Assembly (NCBI RefSeq): GCF_018257575.1
Contig: NZ_JAERJP010000016.1
Span: forward strand, 27,937-91,936
Length of the DNA stretch: 64,000 nt
From: Tatumella sp. JGM91
GTDB taxonomy: Bacteria; Pseudomonadota; Gammaproteobacteria; Enterobacterales; Enterobacteriaceae
Direction: 5' to 3'
The first letter of the stretch is position 1. Each line of letters starts with the position of its first letter. Of the stretch, positions 52,697-63,917 are shown piece after piece. The notes under the pieces are model-generated. The model did not search any database and was not told the origin of the DNA. It saw nothing but the letters and a program-made list of their open reading frames with translations. A program made the position numbers and the translations under genes.

Positions 52697-53701
52697 ATGC
52701 TGAACACGCTGATTGTAGGCGCCAGTGGTTATGCCGGTGTTGAACTGGTGACTTACCTGAATCGCCATCCGCATATAAACATAACCGGAATAGCCGTCTC
52801 CGCGCAAAGCCCGGATGCAGGAAAACTCTTGTCTGATCTGCATCCGCAGTTAAAAGGACAGACAGACCTGCGACTACAGCCATTGACCGATGTGGCTGAA
52901 CTGGCGAACGGTACTGACGTGGTCTTTCTGGCAACGGCACATGAAGTCAGCCATGATCTGGCCCCGCAATTCCTGGCACAGGGGTGTGTGGTATTCGATT
53001 TATCAGGCGCCTGGCGGGTTAATAGTGCTGAATTTTATACCCGCTATTACGGATTCACACATCAGCACCCGGAGTTGCTGAAAAAAGCTGTCTACGGACT
53101 CGCAGAATGGCAGCAGGATAATCTCCGCCAGGCCGGGTTAATTGCGGTACCCGGCTGCTACCCGACAGCAGCTCAGCTGGCCATTAAACCCTTACTGGAT
53201 GCCGGTTTGCTTAATACCGCACACTGGCCAGTGATTAATGCTACCAGCGGGGTCAGCGGGGCCGGACGTAAAGCTTCCCTGAACACCAGTGTGTGTGAAG
53301 TCAGTTTACAGCCCTACGGCCTGTTTACTCACCGCCATCAGCCGGAAATTGCCGAACATTTAGGGATTCCGGTGATCTTTACTCCTCAGTTGGGGAATTT
53401 CCCGCGGGGTATTCTGGCCACCATTACCTGCCGGTTAACTGCAGGTATCACTGCACAGGATGTGGCAAAAGCATTCCATGATGCCTATGACGATAAACCG
53501 CTGGTACGTTTGTACGACACTGGCGTCCCGGCCCTGAAGTCCGTCGTAGGCCTGCCATTCTGTGATATTGGTTTCGCCGTTCAGGGTGAGCACCTGATTA
53601 TCGTCAGCGCGGAAGATAACCTGCTTAAAGGGGCCTCTTCTCAGGCTGTGCAATGCATGAATATACGTTTCGGCTACCCTGAAACACTTTCTCTGCTTTA
53701 A
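52697..53701 (+). CDS. argC: N-acetyl-gamma-glutamyl-phosphate reductase
   Basis: ArgC is the third enzyme of arginine synthesis. It is 334 residues as in E. coli. NADP-site [17 protein letters not shown] and the catalytic Cys motif [16 protein letters not shown] are intact. It starts the argCBGH operon; argB follows after 14 bp. Confidence 0.98.
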   Translation: MLNTLIVGASGYAGVELVTYLNRHPHINITGIAVSAQSPDAGKLLSDLHPQLKGQTDLRLQPLTDVAELANGTDVVFLATAHEVSHDLAPQFLAQGCVVFDLSGAWRVNSAEFYTRYYGFTHQHPELLKKAVYGLAEWQQDNLRQAGLIAVPGCYPTAAQLAIKPLLDAGLLNTAHWPVINATSGVSGAGRKASLNTSVCEVSLQPYGLFTHRHQPEIAEHLGIPVIFTPQLGNFPRGILATITCRLTAGITAQDVAKAFHDAYDDKPLVRLYDTGVPALKSVVGLPFCDIGFAVQGEHLIIVSAEDNLLKGASSQAVQCMNIRFGYPETLSLL

Positions 53702-53715
53702 GGATGAACATCATC

Positions 53716-54492
53716 ATGACAAAGCCATTGATCATTAAACTGGGGGGTGTTTTGCTGGATAGCGAAGAAGCCCTGGACCGTTTATTTGACGCATTACTCG
53801 CTTACCGTAATAGTCACCAGCGCCCGCTGCTTATTGTTCATGGCGGGGGATGCCTGGTCGATGAACTGATGAAAAAACTGGCGCTGCCGGTCAGTAAAAA
53901 AAATGGTTTGCGGGTCACTCCGGCAGATCAGATCGATATTATTACCGGAGCCCTGGCGGGCACAGCGAATAAAACATTGCTGGCCCGGGCTAAAAAATAT
54001 GGCATCAACGCGGTTGGCCTGTCACTGGGTGATGGCGGTATTGTGAATGTTGCACAATTTGATGATGAACTGGGGCATGTCGGGCAGGCAAGCCCGGGAA
54101 ACCCTGCTCTGGTGACGACGTTACTGGATGCCGGTTATTTACCGGTGATCAGCTCTATTGGGATCACCGATGAAGGGTTATTAATGAATGTGAACGCTGA
54201 CCAGGCGGCAACAGCACTGGCTGCAACCCTGGGCGCAGATCTGGTATTACTGTCTGATGTCAGCGGTATTCTGGATGGTAAAGGACAGCGGATTGCCGAA
54301 ATGACGGCTCAGCATGCGGAAACGCTCATCGGCAGGGGAATCATCACCGATGGCATGATCGTTAAAGTTCATGCTGCGCTGGATGCTGCGAAAACTCTCG
54401 GACGACCGGTAGATATTGCCAGCTGGCGTAATGCAGAGCAGCTCCCTGACTTATTTAACGGTGTACCAATCGGTACCCGGATTCTGGCTTAA
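53716..54492 (+). CDS. argB: acetylglutamate kinase
   Basis: ArgB phosphorylates N-acetylglutamate. The start at 53716 gives 258 residues as in E. coli and [20 protein letters not shown]. The ATG at 53704 is too close to the AAGGA site (53700-53704) to use it. [15 protein letters not shown] and [24 protein letters not shown] are family motifs. Confidence 0.96.
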   Translation: MTKPLIIKLGGVLLDSEEALDRLFDALLAYRNSHQRPLLIVHGGGCLVDELMKKLALPVSKKNGLRVTPADQIDIITGALAGTANKTLLARAKKYGINAVGLSLGDGGIVNVAQFDDELGHVGQASPGNPALVTTLLDAGYLPVISSIGITDEGLLMNVNADQAATALAATLGADLVLLSDVSGILDGKGQRIAEMTAQHAETLIGRGIITDGMIVKVHAALDAAKTLGRPVDIASWRNAEQLPDLFNGVPIGTRILA

Positions 54493-54520
54493 CGACAAAG
54501 ACTGATTCAAGGATTATAAG

Positions 54521-55732
54521 ATGCAAACTCAAGGCATAAAAAAAATCGTATTGGCGTATTCCGGCGGGCTTGATACCTCTGCGATTATTCCATGGCTGAA
54601 AGAGAACTATGGTTGTGAAGTGGTTGCCTTTGTTGCCAATGTCGGCCAGGACCCTGCCGATCTGGCCGGGGTGGAAGAAAAGGCCCTGCAGTCGGGTGCA
54701 TCTGAATGCCATGTAGTCGATCTGCGTGAAGAATTTATCAGCGACTATGTTTATCCTGTGCTGCAAACTGGCGCGCTGTATGAAGGGACCTATTTGCTGG
54801 GTACCTCAATGGCCCGGCCGATCATTGCCAGGGCTCAGGTTGAACTGGCACTGAAAGTGGGCGCTGATGCATTGTGTCATGGTGCCACCGGTAAAGGTAA
54901 CGATCAGGTACGTTTTGAAAGCACTTACACTGCCCTGGCACCGCAGCTTAAAGTGGTTGCTCCGTGGCGTGAGTGGGATCTGCGTTCCCGTGAAGCACTG
55001 CTTGACTACCTGAAAGAACGTAATATTCCGACGACAGCCACTCTCGAAAAAATTTACAGTCGTGATGAAAATGCATGGCATATTTCAACCGAAGGTGGTG
55101 TGCTGGAAAGTCCGTGGAATGCACCAAATAAAGATTGCTGGGTCTGGACTGTTGATCCGCAGGACGCGCCAGATCAGCCGGAAGAAGTCTCGGTGACTGT
55201 CGAGAAAGGGCGTATTGTTGCTGTTAACGGTGAGGCACTTTCCCCGTTCGGCTGCCTGGATGTTCTGAACGCGCTGGGCGCAAAACATGGCGTCGGACGT
55301 ATCGATATTGTTGAGAACCGTCTGGTCGGTATGAAATCCCGTGGTTGTTATGAAACACCGGGCGGGACGATTATGGTGAATGCTCTGCGTGCTGTTGAGC
55401 AGCTGGTACTGGATCGTGACAGCTATAAATGGCGTGAGCAGCTGGGCCTGGAAATGTCGTATGTCGTGTATGACGGACGCTGGTTTACCCCGGTCCGTAA
55501 ATCCTTACAGGCATCTTCTGAGTCACTGGCAGAAACCGTGAATGGTGAGGTTGTACTGCAGTTGTATAAAGGTCAGGTGACTGCTATCCGTAAAAAATCG
55601 CAGAACAGCCTGTACTCAGAAGAATTCGCTACCTTTGGCGAAGACGAAGTTTATGACCATAGCCATGCGGGTGGTTTTATCCGTCTGTACTCACTGTCAT
55701 CACGTATCCGTGCACTGAAAGAGCAGAAGTAA
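54521..55732 (+). CDS. argG: argininosuccinate synthase
   Basis: ArgG joins citrulline and aspartate using ATP. The 403-residue protein has the N-type ATP-pyrophosphatase loop [15 protein letters not shown] and [12 protein letters not shown]. It is the short subfamily found in many bacteria, not the about 447-residue E. coli K-12 type. Its location between argB and argH fits Erwinia/Pantoea-like genomes; in E. coli argG is elsewhere. Confidence 0.97.
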   Translation: MQTQGIKKIVLAYSGGLDTSAIIPWLKENYGCEVVAFVANVGQDPADLAGVEEKALQSGASECHVVDLREEFISDYVYPVLQTGALYEGTYLLGTSMARPIIARAQVELALKVGADALCHGATGKGNDQVRFESTYTALAPQLKVVAPWREWDLRSREALLDYLKERNIPTTATLEKIYSRDENAWHISTEGGVLESPWNAPNKDCWVWTVDPQDAPDQPEEVSVTVEKGRIVAVNGEALSPFGCLDVLNALGAKHGVGRIDIVENRLVGMKSRGCYETPGGTIMVNALRAVEQLVLDRDSYKWREQLGLEMSYVVYDGRWFTPVRKSLQASSESLAETVNGEVVLQLYKGQVTAIRKKSQNSLYSEEFATFGEDEVYDHSHAGGFIRLYSLSSRIRALKEQK

Positions 55733-55769
55733 CCTTCCGTCTCATTCAGCCGTAATACCGGACCAGGGC

Positions 55770-55792
55770 GGCGGCTATGCCGCCTTGTTTTT
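55770..55792 (+). terminator. terminator-like hairpin between argG and argH
   Basis: GGCGGC-TAT-GCCGCC followed by TTGTTTTT is a compact 6-bp GC stem with a U-run, 38 bp after argG and 30 bp before argH. It would reduce argH expression from the argC promoter. Confidence 0.75.
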
Positions 55793-55821
55793 AAGAATAA
55801 CCGATTATAGGAAGTATCAGT

Positions 55822-57195
55822 ATGGCACTGTGGGGCGGACGTTTTACTCAGGCAGCAGACCAGCGATTTAAACAATTTAATGATTCACTGCGTTTTGATT
55901 ACCGGCTTGCGGAACAGGATATTACCGGCTCCGTTGCCTGGTCTAAAGCGCTGGTTACCGTGGGCGTACTGAGCCAGGAAGAACAACAACAACTGGAACA
56001 GGCTCTGCAGGCTCTGCTGAATGATGTCCGGGCGAACCCTGAGCAGATTCTGCAAAGTGATGCTGAAGATATCCATAGCTGGGTTGAAGGACAGCTGATT
56101 GATAAGGTGGGTGCGCTGGGTAAAAAACTGCACACCGGCCGTAGCCGTAATGACCAGGTTGCTACAGATCTTAAATTATGGTGTAAAACGATGATCACTG
56201 AGCTGCTGGCGGCAACCCGTCAGCTTCAGCAGGATCTGGTTGCCACCGCCGAAGTTAACCAGGATGCCGTTATGCCGGGTTATACCCACCTGCAGCGTGC
56301 ACAACCGGTAACTTTTGCGCACTGGTGTCTGGCATATACAGAAATGCTGGCCCGTGATGAAAGCCGTCTGCAGGATGCGCTGAAGCGTCTTGATGTCAGT
56401 CCGCTGGGCTGCGGGGCCCTTGCCGGTACGGCATATGAAATTGACCGTGAACAGCTGGCCGGCTGGCTTGGTTTTGCCTCTGCTACCCGTAACAGTCTGG
56501 ATTCGGTGTCTGACCGTGACCATGTGCTGGAACTGCTTTCCGATGCATCGATCGGCATGGTCCATTTATCGCGTTTCGCCGAAGATCTTATCTTCTTCAA
56601 CTCCGGTGAAGCAGGCTTTGTCGAATTAGCGGATAAAGTCACTTCCGGTTCTTCCCTGATGCCACAGAAGAAAAACCCGGATGCACTGGAGCTTATCCGC
56701 GGTAAATGCGGTCGTGTTCAGGGCGCCTTAACCGGGATGATGATGACTCTGAAAGGATTACCGCTCGCCTACAATAAAGATATGCAGGAAGATAAAGAAG
56801 GCTTGTTCGATGCGCTCGACACCTGGCTGGACTGTCTGCATATGGCCGGGCTGGTACTGGAAGGGATTCAGGTGAAACGTCCCCGTTGCCAGGAAGCCGC
56901 TGAACAGGGATATGCTAACTCCACGGAATTAGCCGATTACCTGGTGGCAAAGGGGGTTCCTTTCCGTGAGGCACACCATATTGTCGGCGAAGCCGTTGTT
57001 GCTGCGATTGGTAAAGGGGTCGCTCTGGAAGCATTGTCGCTGGATCAACTCCGTACTTTCAGCCCGGTGATTGGTGAAGATGTGTATCCGGTATTATCGT
57101 TACAATCCTGTCTGGATAAACGTAATGCCCGTGGTGGTGTTGCTCCGGCACAGGTCGCTTTAGCTATCCATGAAGCAAAACAACGTCTTACCTGA
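55822..57195 (+). CDS. argH: argininosuccinate lyase
   Basis: ArgH cleaves argininosuccinate to arginine and fumarate, the last step. It has 457 residues as in E. coli. The superfamily signature [12 protein letters not shown] and [16 protein letters not shown] are present. It is the last gene of argCBGH; a strong terminator follows. Confidence 0.98.
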   Translation: MALWGGRFTQAADQRFKQFNDSLRFDYRLAEQDITGSVAWSKALVTVGVLSQEEQQQLEQALQALLNDVRANPEQILQSDAEDIHSWVEGQLIDKVGALGKKLHTGRSRNDQVATDLKLWCKTMITELLAATRQLQQDLVATAEVNQDAVMPGYTHLQRAQPVTFAHWCLAYTEMLARDESRLQDALKRLDVSPLGCGALAGTAYEIDREQLAGWLGFASATRNSLDSVSDRDHVLELLSDASIGMVHLSRFAEDLIFFNSGEAGFVELADKVTSGSSLMPQKKNPDALELIRGKCGRVQGALTGMMMTLKGLPLAYNKDMQEDKEGLFDALDTWLDCLHMAGLVLEGIQVKRPRCQEAAEQGYANSTELADYLVAKGVPFREAHHIVGEAVVAAIGKGVALEALSLDQLRTFSPVIGEDVYPVLSLQSCLDKRNARGGVAPAQVALAIHEAKQRLT

Positions 57196-57199
57196 TAAC

Positions 57200-57230
57200 A
57201 AACAGCGGACCGGGGTCCGCTGTTTTATTG
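57200..57230. terminator. terminator between argH and the peroxiredoxin gene
   Basis: AAACAGCGGAC-CGGG-GTCCGCTGTTT is a perfect 11-bp stem with T-rich flank on the + strand and A-rich on the other, between two convergent genes. It probably works both ways. Confidence 0.93.
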
Positions 57231-57254
57231 TCTGCCTGGCCGGGGGTATGCCGG

Positions 57255-57989
57255 TCAGCTTCTCAGGAAGTACTGTTCCAGGTCATCACTGCCACCAATA
57301 TGGCGACCGCCAATAAAGACCTGTGGTACCGTGGCTCTGCCAGTGATTGCCCGCAGGCTGACAGTTGTCGCATCCTGACCTAAAATGATTTCTTCATACT
57401 GAATTCCGCGCTCCTGCAGCATCTGTTTAGCCCTGGTGCAGAACTGGCAGCCTGGTTTGGTAAACAGTGAGACGGATTCCTGTAATTTTACTTCCGGGGC
57501 CAGATACCGCAGCATGGTGTCTGCATCAGAGACTTCAAACGGGTCACCGGGTTTGTTGGGTTCAACAAACATTTTCTCAACGTGACCGTTACGTACCAGC
57601 ATGGAATAACGCCATGAGCGTGCACCAAAGCCAAGGTCTTCTTTCCCGACCAGCATATCCATGCCACGGGTGAAATCACCATTACCATCCGGAATAAAAG
57701 TGATATTTTCTGCATGCTGATCGGCTTTCCATGCATTCATCACGAACGCATCATTAACGGAGATACATAAAATCTCATCCACACCATGTTGCGAAAATAC
57801 GCTGTACAGCTCGTTATAGCGGGGTAAATGACTCGATGAGCAGGTGGGGGTAAATGCACCGGGCAGTGAAAATACAATTACTGTTTTATCTTTAAACAAG
57901 TCAGCAGTAGTCATATCTACCCATTTATCGCCCTGACGGGTATGGAAAGTAACTTCGGGTACGGTGCGACCTTCGTAACTGTTTGACAT
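57255..57989 (-). CDS. peroxiredoxin 5-glutaredoxin hybrid peroxidase
   Basis: A 244-residue fusion. The Prx5-type domain (1-165) has the peroxidatic Cys50 in [12 protein letters not shown]. The C-terminal glutaredoxin domain (172-244) has Cys181-Cys184 (CQFC) and [21 protein letters not shown]. Such hybrids, known from Haemophilus and some others, reduce peroxides with glutathione directly. It is divergent from oxyR over an OxyR-type operator, so peroxide induction is expected. This gene is not present in this E. coli K-12 locus. Confidence 0.95.
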   Translation of the reverse strand: MSNSYEGRTVPEVTFHTRQGDKWVDMTTADLFKDKTVIVFSLPGAFTPTCSSSHLPRYNELYSVFSQHGVDEILCISVNDAFVMNAWKADQHAENITFIPDGNGDFTRGMDMLVGKEDLGFGARSWRYSMLVRNGHVEKMFVEPNKPGDPFEVSDADTMLRYLAPEVKLQESVSLFTKPGCQFCTRAKQMLQERGIQYEEIILGQDATTVSLRAITGRATVPQVFIGGRHIGGSDDLEQYFLRS

Positions 57990-58004
57990 ATTGGCTCCTG
58001 TCCT

Positions 58005-58018
58005 ACGCCATATGGCGT
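58005..58018. repeat. 14-bp palindrome in the peroxiredoxin leader
   Basis: ACGCCATATGGCGT is a perfect palindrome 16-29 bp before the peroxiredoxin start, hence probably in its 5' untranslated region. It could be a second operator or an RNA hairpin; nothing identifies a protein. Confidence 0.5.
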
Positions 58019-58065
58019 TAAATAAAAGATGTTTGTTATCAGTTGAGATGATTATGACGATCTCA

Positions 58066-58104
58066 GCTTGATAGGGCTAATCGTTGATTGCTATGCTATC
58101 TATC
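58066..58104. promoter_or_regulatory. OxyR operator between peroxiredoxin gene and oxyR
   Basis: Read on the - strand the site runs GATAGATAGCATAGCAATCA then ACGATTAGCCCTATCAAGC. From memory the E. coli oxyR/oxyS operator has GATAGGTAGAATAGCAATGA then ACGATTATCCCTATCAAGC, so the two are nearly identical. It lies 32-70 bp before oxyR and 77 bp before the peroxiredoxin start. Confidence 0.8.
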
Positions 58105-58135
58105 GTCACTAGCTATCACAGACTGAAGGAAATCA

Positions 58136-59041
58136 ATGAATATTCGCGACCTTGAGTACCTGGTATCATTGGCAGAACATCGCCACTTTCGACGTGCGGC
58201 AGATGCCTGCCATGTCAGCCAGCCGACGCTGAGCGGGCAAATCCGTAAACTGGAAGATGAGCTGGGCGTGATGCTACTGGAACGCACCAGCCGTAAGGTA
58301 TTGTTTACTCAGGCCGGTTTATTACTGGTGGACCAGGCTCGTACTGTTTTACGGGAAGTCAAAGTGCTGAAGGAAATGGCCAGCCAGCAGGGCGAAACAA
58401 TGTCCGGGCCATTACATATCGGTTTGATCCCTACCGTCAGCCCCTATTTACTGCCACAAATTGTGCCTATGCTGCATAAAACATTTCCCCGGCTGGAAAT
58501 GTATCTGCATGAAGCACAGACTCAGCAATTGCTGGCTCAGCTGGATAACGGACAACTGGATTGCGCAATTATGGCTCTGGTTAAAGAGACAGAAGCCTTT
58601 ATTGAAGTGCCGTTGTTTGATGAACCGATGAAACTGGCGGTATATTCCGATCATCCCTGGCATAACCGTGAGCGGGTACCCATGTCTGACCTGGCCGGTG
58701 AAAAGTTACTGATGTTGCAGGACGGACATTGTTTGCGCGACCATGCACTGGGCTTCTGCTTCTCTGCCGGAGCCGACGAAGATACCCATTTCCGCGCGAC
58801 CAGTCTGGAAACGCTGCGAAATATGGTTGCTGCCGGAAGCGGAATCACTCTGATGCCTTCGCTGGCAGTGCCTGCTGAACGTGAACGGGATGGTGTTTGT
58901 TATATTACCTGCGATAAACCAGTACCACAGCGAACGATTGCACTGGTTTACCGTCCGGGTTCTCCTCTGCGCAGCCGCTACGAGCAGCTGGCAGAAACCA
59001 TCAGTGCGCATATGGTTGCGTCAGGACAGATCTCAAAATAA
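58136..59041 (+). CDS. oxyR: hydrogen peroxide sensor/regulator OxyR
   Basis: OxyR is a LysR-family activator of peroxide defence. The 301-residue protein starts [20 protein letters not shown] with the winged helix. The redox cysteines fall at the canonical positions Cys199 and Cys208 ([12 protein letters not shown]). The stop overlaps the convergent sthA end by 9 bp. Confidence 0.98.
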   Translation: MNIRDLEYLVSLAEHRHFRRAADACHVSQPTLSGQIRKLEDELGVMLLERTSRKVLFTQAGLLLVDQARTVLREVKVLKEMASQQGETMSGPLHIGLIPTVSPYLLPQIVPMLHKTFPRLEMYLHEAQTQQLLAQLDNGQLDCAIMALVKETEAFIEVPLFDEPMKLAVYSDHPWHNRERVPMSDLAGEKLLMLQDGHCLRDHALGFCFSAGADEDTHFRATSLETLRNMVAAGSGITLMPSLAVPAERERDGVCYITCDKPVPQRTIALVYRPGSPLRSRYEQLAETISAHMVASGQISK

Positions 59042-60433
59042 ACGGTTAAGGCCATTTAATGCCGCGACACGATAGGCCTCGGCCATAGTCGGATAGTTAA
59101 AGGTGGTATTTACAAAGTACTCAATAGTATTACCACCGTTCTTTTGCTCCATAATGGCCTGCCCGATATGGATAATTTCTGCCGCCCGTTCTCCGAAGCA
59201 ATGAATACCCAGAATCTCTTTGGTATCCCGGTGGAATAAAATTTTCAGGCTGCCAATATTCATCCCGACGATTTGGGCACGGGCGAGGTGTTTAAATTGT
59301 GCCCGTCCTACTTCATAAGGGACTTTCATTGCTGTCAGTTGCTGCTCGGTTTTGCCGACGGAGCTGATTTCCGGAATGGTATAAATACCGGTCGGAATAT
59401 CCTCAACCAGATGGGCGGTCGCTTCACCTTTAATCATCGCCAGTGCGGCAATACGGCCCTGGTCGTAAGCGGCGGAGGCCAGGCTGGGGTAGCCGATAAC
59501 ATCACCCACCGCAAAAATATGAGGCTGTGCGGTCTGGTACATATTATTAACTTTAAGCAGACCGCGGCTGTCGGCTTCCAGCCCGGCATTCTCCAGCGAC
59601 AGTGAATCCGTATTTCCGGTACGGCCATTAGCATACAGCAGACAGTCTGCTTTCACTTTTTTACCGGATTTTAAATGGACGATGACGCCGTCGTCATTTC
59701 CTTCCACTTCTTCAAACTCTTCGTTATGGCGGATAACCACACCACTATTCCAGAAGTGATAAGAAAGAGAGTCTGACATCTCCTGATCGAGGAACGCCAG
59801 CAGACGGTCACGGGTATTGATCAGGTCGACCTTTACGCCCAGTCCGCGGAAGACAGAAGCATATTCACAGCCAATCACACCGGCACCATAAATAATGACG
59901 TGTGAAGGTTCGTGGCGTAAATCGAGGATCGAGTCGGAGTCATAAATACGGGGATGTGAAAAATCAACGTTGTCAGGATGATAAGGGCGTGAACCGCAGG
60001 CAATAACAAATTTACCGGCTGTCAGCCTCTCACGTGTACCGTCAGGCAATACAACTTCAATGGTATGAGCATCGACGAAGTTCGCATCACCCTGAAATAT
60101 TTCACAGTGATTGCGTTCGTAAAAACCCTGGCGCATGGTTGTTTGCTGCTGAATAACATTTTCTGTATGTTTCAGAATGTCTGAAAATGAAGAACGTAAC
60201 AGGCGTGAATGATCGCTGTATAACGGGTTTTGATTAAATTCGATGATTCGGCTGACAGCGTGTCGCAAAGCCTTTGACGGAATCGTTCCCCAATGGGTAC
60301 AGCCGCCACCGATATTATGATAACGCTCAATAACCGCTACATGAGCTCCCTGTTTCACCAGCCCCATAGCAGCACCTTCACCGCCGGGACCGGAACCAAT
60401 GACAATGGCATCGTAATCGTAAGACTTTTGCAT
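59033..60433 (-). CDS. sthA: soluble pyridine nucleotide transhydrogenase
   Basis: SthA moves hydride from NADPH to NAD+, balancing the pools. The start at 60433 gives 466 residues as in E. coli. The FAD motif [14 protein letters not shown] is N-terminal. The segment [15 protein letters not shown] has only one Cys where related disulfide reductases have CxxxxC. It is convergent with oxyR and divergent from fabR. Confidence 0.98.
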   Translation of the reverse strand: MQKSYDYDAIVIGSGPGGEGAAMGLVKQGAHVAVIERYHNIGGGCTHWGTIPSKALRHAVSRIIEFNQNPLYSDHSRLLRSSFSDILKHTENVIQQQTTMRQGFYERNHCEIFQGDANFVDAHTIEVVLPDGTRERLTAGKFVIACGSRPYHPDNVDFSHPRIYDSDSILDLRHEPSHVIIYGAGVIGCEYASVFRGLGVKVDLINTRDRLLAFLDQEMSDSLSYHFWNSGVVIRHNEEFEEVEGNDDGVIVHLKSGKKVKADCLLYANGRTGNTDSLSLENAGLEADSRGLLKVNNMYQTAQPHIFAVGDVIGYPSLASAAYDQGRIAALAMIKGEATAHLVEDIPTGIYTIPEISSVGKTEQQLTAMKVPYEVGRAQFKHLARAQIVGMNIGSLKILFHRDTKEILGIHCFGERAAEIIHIGQAIMEQKNGGNTIEYFVNTTFNYPTMAEAYRVAALNGLNRLF

Positions 60434-60624
60434 ACCCGTACGCCCTATTTTCATAAACATTTTAACAACCTAAATATAACATTTTAGTCATTCTGTCTGA
60501 ACGCTAATCGTGTTATTTCTTGTTTCCGTGTTTAATGAACAGGTTAACAGGCGTTCACAAAGTTTGCCCCACTGTACGCTGATAATTTTGATATAGTGCC
60601 AACATAAAGTGTAAAAAGGCAGAG

Positions 60625-61284
60625 ATGATGGGCGTCAGAGCACAACAAAAAGAACGTACAAGACGTACTCTTATTGAAGCAGCGTTCAGTCAGCTAAGTG
60701 CAGAACGCAGTTTCACCAGCCTGAGCTTACGTGAAGTTGCCCGTGAAGCAGGTATTGCACCGACTTCGTTTTACCGTCATTTCAAAGATGTGGATGAGCT
60801 TGGCCTGACTATGGTTGATGAAAGCGGGTTAATGCTGCGCCAGTTAATGCGTCAGGCGCGGCAACGAATCGCTAAAGGCGGTAGCATCATCAAAACCTCG
60901 GTCTCTACTTTTATGGAATTTATTGGTAATAACCCGAACGCCTTTCGTTTGTTACTGCGCGAACGTTCAGGGACTTCTGCTGCTTTTCGTGCCGCGGTCG
61001 CCAGAGAAATTCAGCACTTTATCGCCGAACTTGCCGACTATCTGGAATTAGAAAACCATATGCCGCGCAGTTTCACCGAAGCTCAGGCAGAAGCAATGGT
61101 CACTATTGTTTTCAGCGCAGGGGCTGAAGCGGTCGATGTAGATGCAGAACAGCGGCGAAAGCTGGAAGATCGTCTGGTACTGCAATTACGCATGATCTCT
61201 AAGGGCGCTTATTACTGGTACCGCAGGGAGCAGGAAAGGCTGGCATCAGCTACCGAACACTCAGAACATGACGTAAACAGGTAA
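60625..61284 (+). CDS. fabR: unsaturated fatty acid synthesis repressor FabR
   Basis: FabR is a TetR-family repressor of fabA and fabB. The 219-residue protein is nearly identical in its core to E. coli Fab[20 protein letters not shown] and the helix-turn-helix [23 protein letters not shown] is five bases before the ATG at 60625. yijD follows after 4 bp. Confidence 0.97.
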   Translation: MMGVRAQQKERTRRTLIEAAFSQLSAERSFTSLSLREVAREAGIAPTSFYRHFKDVDELGLTMVDESGLMLRQLMRQARQRIAKGGSIIKTSVSTFMEFIGNNPNAFRLLLRERSGTSAAFRAAVAREIQHFIAELADYLELENHMPRSFTEAQAEAMVTIVFSAGAEAVDVDAEQRRKLEDRLVLQLRMISKGAYYWYRREQERLASATEHSEHDVNR

Positions 61285-61288
61285 TAAT

Positions 61289-61633
61289 ATGACTGAACAA
61301 AACACGCGTGATAAAGGCACCCTGATTCTGGCCTTTATTGCCGGTCTGTCAATTAATGGTAGTTTTTCTGCTTTATTTACTGACGGCGTCCCGTTTTCCT
61401 TTTTCCCTCTCATCTCGCTGGCGCTTTCTGTGTGGTATCTGCATCAGCGCTATCTGAACAGAAGTATGCCGGAAGGCACGCCTTCGCTGTCAGGAGGATT
61501 TTTTCTGCTAGGAATACTGGTCTGCAGTGCGGTAATCCGTACCAGGTACCCGCAAATCGGTTCTGATTTTCTACCGGTACTTTTAATGGTCTGTCTGGTT
61601 TTCTGGATTTTTAGCCGTTTTCGCCGTCGCTGA
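61289..61633 (+). CDS. yijD: inner-membrane protein YijD
   Basis: A 114-residue, four-helix membrane protein (E. coli 119) of DUF1422. The N-terminus TRDKGTLILAFIAGLSINGSF and RSMPEGTPSLSGGFFLLG are recognisable. The function is unknown. It is tightly coupled to fabR (4-bp gap) as in E. coli. Confidence 0.92.
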   Translation: MTEQNTRDKGTLILAFIAGLSINGSFSALFTDGVPFSFFPLISLALSVWYLHQRYLNRSMPEGTPSLSGGFFLLGILVCSAVIRTRYPQIGSDFLPVLLMVCLVFWIFSRFRRR

Positions 61634-61637
61634 TTTT

Positions 61638-61675
61638 ACTAACATTACCGCCCATAAGAAGGGCAGTAACAGTTA
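61638..61675. terminator. hairpin between yijD and trmA
   Basis: CTAAC-ATTACCGCCC and GGGCAGTAAC-AGTTAG pair imperfectly around ATAAGAA, between the convergent genes. The U-tracts are poor, so it is a likely but weak terminator. Confidence 0.5.
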
Positions 61676-61684
61676 GCCACAGAT

Positions 61685-62785
61685 TTATTTACGGCGCAGC
61701 AGCACACCACATTCCATATGGTGGGTGTAAGGGAATTGATCGAACAATGCCAGACGTTCTACGTGGTGCGTGGTGCTCAGTGTTTCCAGGTTTTCGCTCA
61801 GGGTCTGTGGATTACAGGAGATATACAGAATAGCCGGATAAGCCTGAACCATTTTGAGTGTCTCACTGTCCAGACCGCTGCGCGGGGGATCAACAAAAAT
61901 CGTTTCACAGTCATAGTCTTTAAGCTCGATACCCTGCAAACGGTTAAAAGAACGCACCCCTTGCATGGCCTGGGTAAACTCTTCTGCCGACATCCGGATA
62001 ATCTGCACATTATCAATATTATTCGCGGCAATATTGTATTGTGCAGACTCTACTGAGGGTTTGGCTATTTCGGTGGCCAGTACGCGGCGGAAATTTCTTG
62101 CCAGCGCTAACGAAAAGTTTCCGTTACCACAGTAGAGTTCCAGTAAGTCTCCTTTAGCGCCACGGGTAGCCGCCAATGCCCACTCCAGCATCTTTACATT
62201 TATTGCTGCATTAGGTTGCGTAAAGCTGTTTTCCACCTGGCGATAAATCATTTCTCTGCCGTCCACGGTCAGGACTTCATCAACATAGTCGTGATCCAGG
62301 CAAATTTTTGTCTTTGTTGCGCGGCCGATGAACTGGACGTTAAATCCCCGGGCCCGCAGACTGTCACGCAGCAGAGATATTTCTGTCTGCCATACATCAT
62401 CTATTTTCCGATGGTATAAAAGAGAGATAATGATTTCCCGGCTGCAGGTCGACAAATAATCGATCTGAAACAGTTTATGGCGTAATACAGGGTTATCACG
62501 TAATGCCTCTATCATCAGTGGCATCATGGTATTAATCAGTTCACTGGCGGCAGGAAAGCTGTCTACCCGGATTCGCTGGCGGGTCTGCTGATCAAAAATA
62601 ATATGGTACAGATCATCTCCCTGATGCCAGATACGAAATTCTGCACGCATACGGTAATGGCTGACAGGCGAGCGAAATACTTCGGCATCAGGTGCATTAA
62701 ACGGCGCCATCATAGCGCTTAAGCGATTAACTTTTTCCGCCAGCTGGTCGTCATAGTCTTCAACGGGGAGATGTTCCGGGGTCAT
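61685..62785 (-). CDS. trmA: tRNA (uracil-54-C5)-methyltransferase
   Basis: TrmA makes ribothymidine at U54 of tRNA (and m5U341 of tmRNA). The start at 62785 ([19 protein letters not shown]) gives 366 residues as in E. coli. SAM motif [16 protein letters not shown], and the nucleophile region DPPRSGLD with [14 protein letters not shown] (catalytic Cys) are seen. btuB, which lies between trmA and murI in E. coli, is missing. Confidence 0.98.
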   Translation of the reverse strand: MTPEHLPVEDYDDQLAEKVNRLSAMMAPFNAPDAEVFRSPVSHYRMRAEFRIWHQGDDLYHIIFDQQTRQRIRVDSFPAASELINTMMPLMIEALRDNPVLRHKLFQIDYLSTCSREIIISLLYHRKIDDVWQTEISLLRDSLRARGFNVQFIGRATKTKICLDHDYVDEVLTVDGREMIYRQVENSFTQPNAAINVKMLEWALAATRGAKGDLLELYCGNGNFSLALARNFRRVLATEIAKPSVESAQYNIAANNIDNVQIIRMSAEEFTQAMQGVRSFNRLQGIELKDYDCETIFVDPPRSGLDSETLKMVQAYPAILYISCNPQTLSENLETLSTTHHVERLALFDQFPYTHHMECGVLLRRK

Positions 62786-62995
62786 AATGAATCCTGGTTG
62801 TTGGGTATCAGGCGGCGATTGTAGGGATTCCGGCGCTGATGTCCAGCATCGGATCATCGGGGCGTATGACTCCTTTACCGGGCGGTTGTCGGGATAATTG
62901 TGAGCGCAGCTGATTTCCTGCGAAGCCGTCCGGCCCCGCAGAACGGTATCGTGATAGAATAAATTATCCGTTTACTGATAACGATGAGACAGTGT

Positions 62996-63838
62996 ATGGC
63001 GACAGTTGTTCAGGATGAGTTAATGCCTTCTGCCACTGCTGAGGGGCGGCCGGCGATCCTGGTCTTTGATTCCGGGGTTGGTGGCCTTTCGGTATATGAT
63101 GAAATCAGGCAGCTATTGCCTGATGCACACTATATATATGTATTTGATAATGTCGGATTCCCGTACGGGGAGAAAACAGAGCATTATATTGTTGAACGCG
63201 TTAAGGCGATTACTGCAGCGATTACCCGCGACTATACTGTCTCTATTGCTGTCGTTGCCTGTAATACTGCAAGCACGGTCTCTTTACCTGCACTCCGTGA
63301 AGCATTTGATTTCCCGGTCGTAGGTGTTGTCCCGGCGATAAAACCTGCAGCACGCCTGACCCGTAACGGTATTGTCGGGCTGCTTGCAACACGCGGTACG
63401 GTAAAACGGCCTTATACCCACCAGTTAGTCCGGCAGTTCGCTAAAGAATGCCATATAGAAATGCTGGGTTCTGCTGAGCTGGTAGTCCTGGCCGAACAAA
63501 AACTACAGGGTGACGCAGTATCACTGAGTGACGTACGGAAAATTATCCGGCCGTGGCTTAAGCTACCCGAACCTCCGGATACGGTGGTGCTGGGCTGTAC
63601 TCACTTCCCGTTACTAAAGGAAGAATTGCAGTCAGTATTACCTGAAGGCACCAGACTGGTGGATTCAGGTGCCGCAATTGCCAGAAGAACGGCATGGCTG
63701 TTACAGCAACAACCGGTAAAAACCTGTTCTTCTGTTGCGGATATTGCGTTTTGTACTGCAATGACCGTGGAAACTGAGCGTTTATTGCCCGTTTTACAAC
63801 GCTATGGCCTGCTTTCGCTGAAAATACTCGCAATTTAG
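62996..63838 (+). CDS. murI: glutamate racemase
   Basis: MurI makes D-glutamate for peptidoglycan. The start at 62996 (MATVVQDEL) matches the E. coli N-terminus (280 residues here, E. coli 285); a start at 62984 has no ribosome site. Catalytic Cys motifs VACNTAST and LGCTHFPLL and the FDSGVGGLSVYDEI substrate loop are intact. It is followed by the rRNA operon promoter as in E. coli upstream of rrnB. Confidence 0.97.
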   Translation: MATVVQDELMPSATAEGRPAILVFDSGVGGLSVYDEIRQLLPDAHYIYVFDNVGFPYGEKTEHYIVERVKAITAAITRDYTVSIAVVACNTASTVSLPALREAFDFPVVGVVPAIKPAARLTRNGIVGLLATRGTVKRPYTHQLVRQFAKECHIEMLGSAELVVLAEQKLQGDAVSLSDVRKIIRPWLKLPEPPDTVVLGCTHFPLLKEELQSVLPEGTRLVDSGAAIARRTAWLLQQQPVKTCSSVADIAFCTAMTVETERLLPVLQRYGLLSLKILAI

Positions 63839-63869
63839 TGATGAAATGAGTAAAAACCCGCCAGTCAGT

Positions 63870-63917
63870 AATTAATTTAAAATAAACCCTTGCCAGAAAA
63901 AATTAACTCCCTATAAT
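63870..63917 (+). promoter_or_regulatory. rRNA operon P1 promoter
   Basis: An A/T-rich UP element (63870-63889) precedes TTGCCA (-35, 63890), a 16-bp spacer and TATAAT (-10, 63912), with the GC-rich discriminator GCGCATCC. This is the layout of rrn P1 promoters, and murI-rrnB order is conserved. 16S rRNA should begin beyond the window. Confidence 0.9.

Noticed and set aside
62896..62907. AATTGTGAGCGC, identical to half of the symmetric lac operator
   Set aside because: Only one half-site is present, there is no lac gene nearby, and a 12-base match can be chance.
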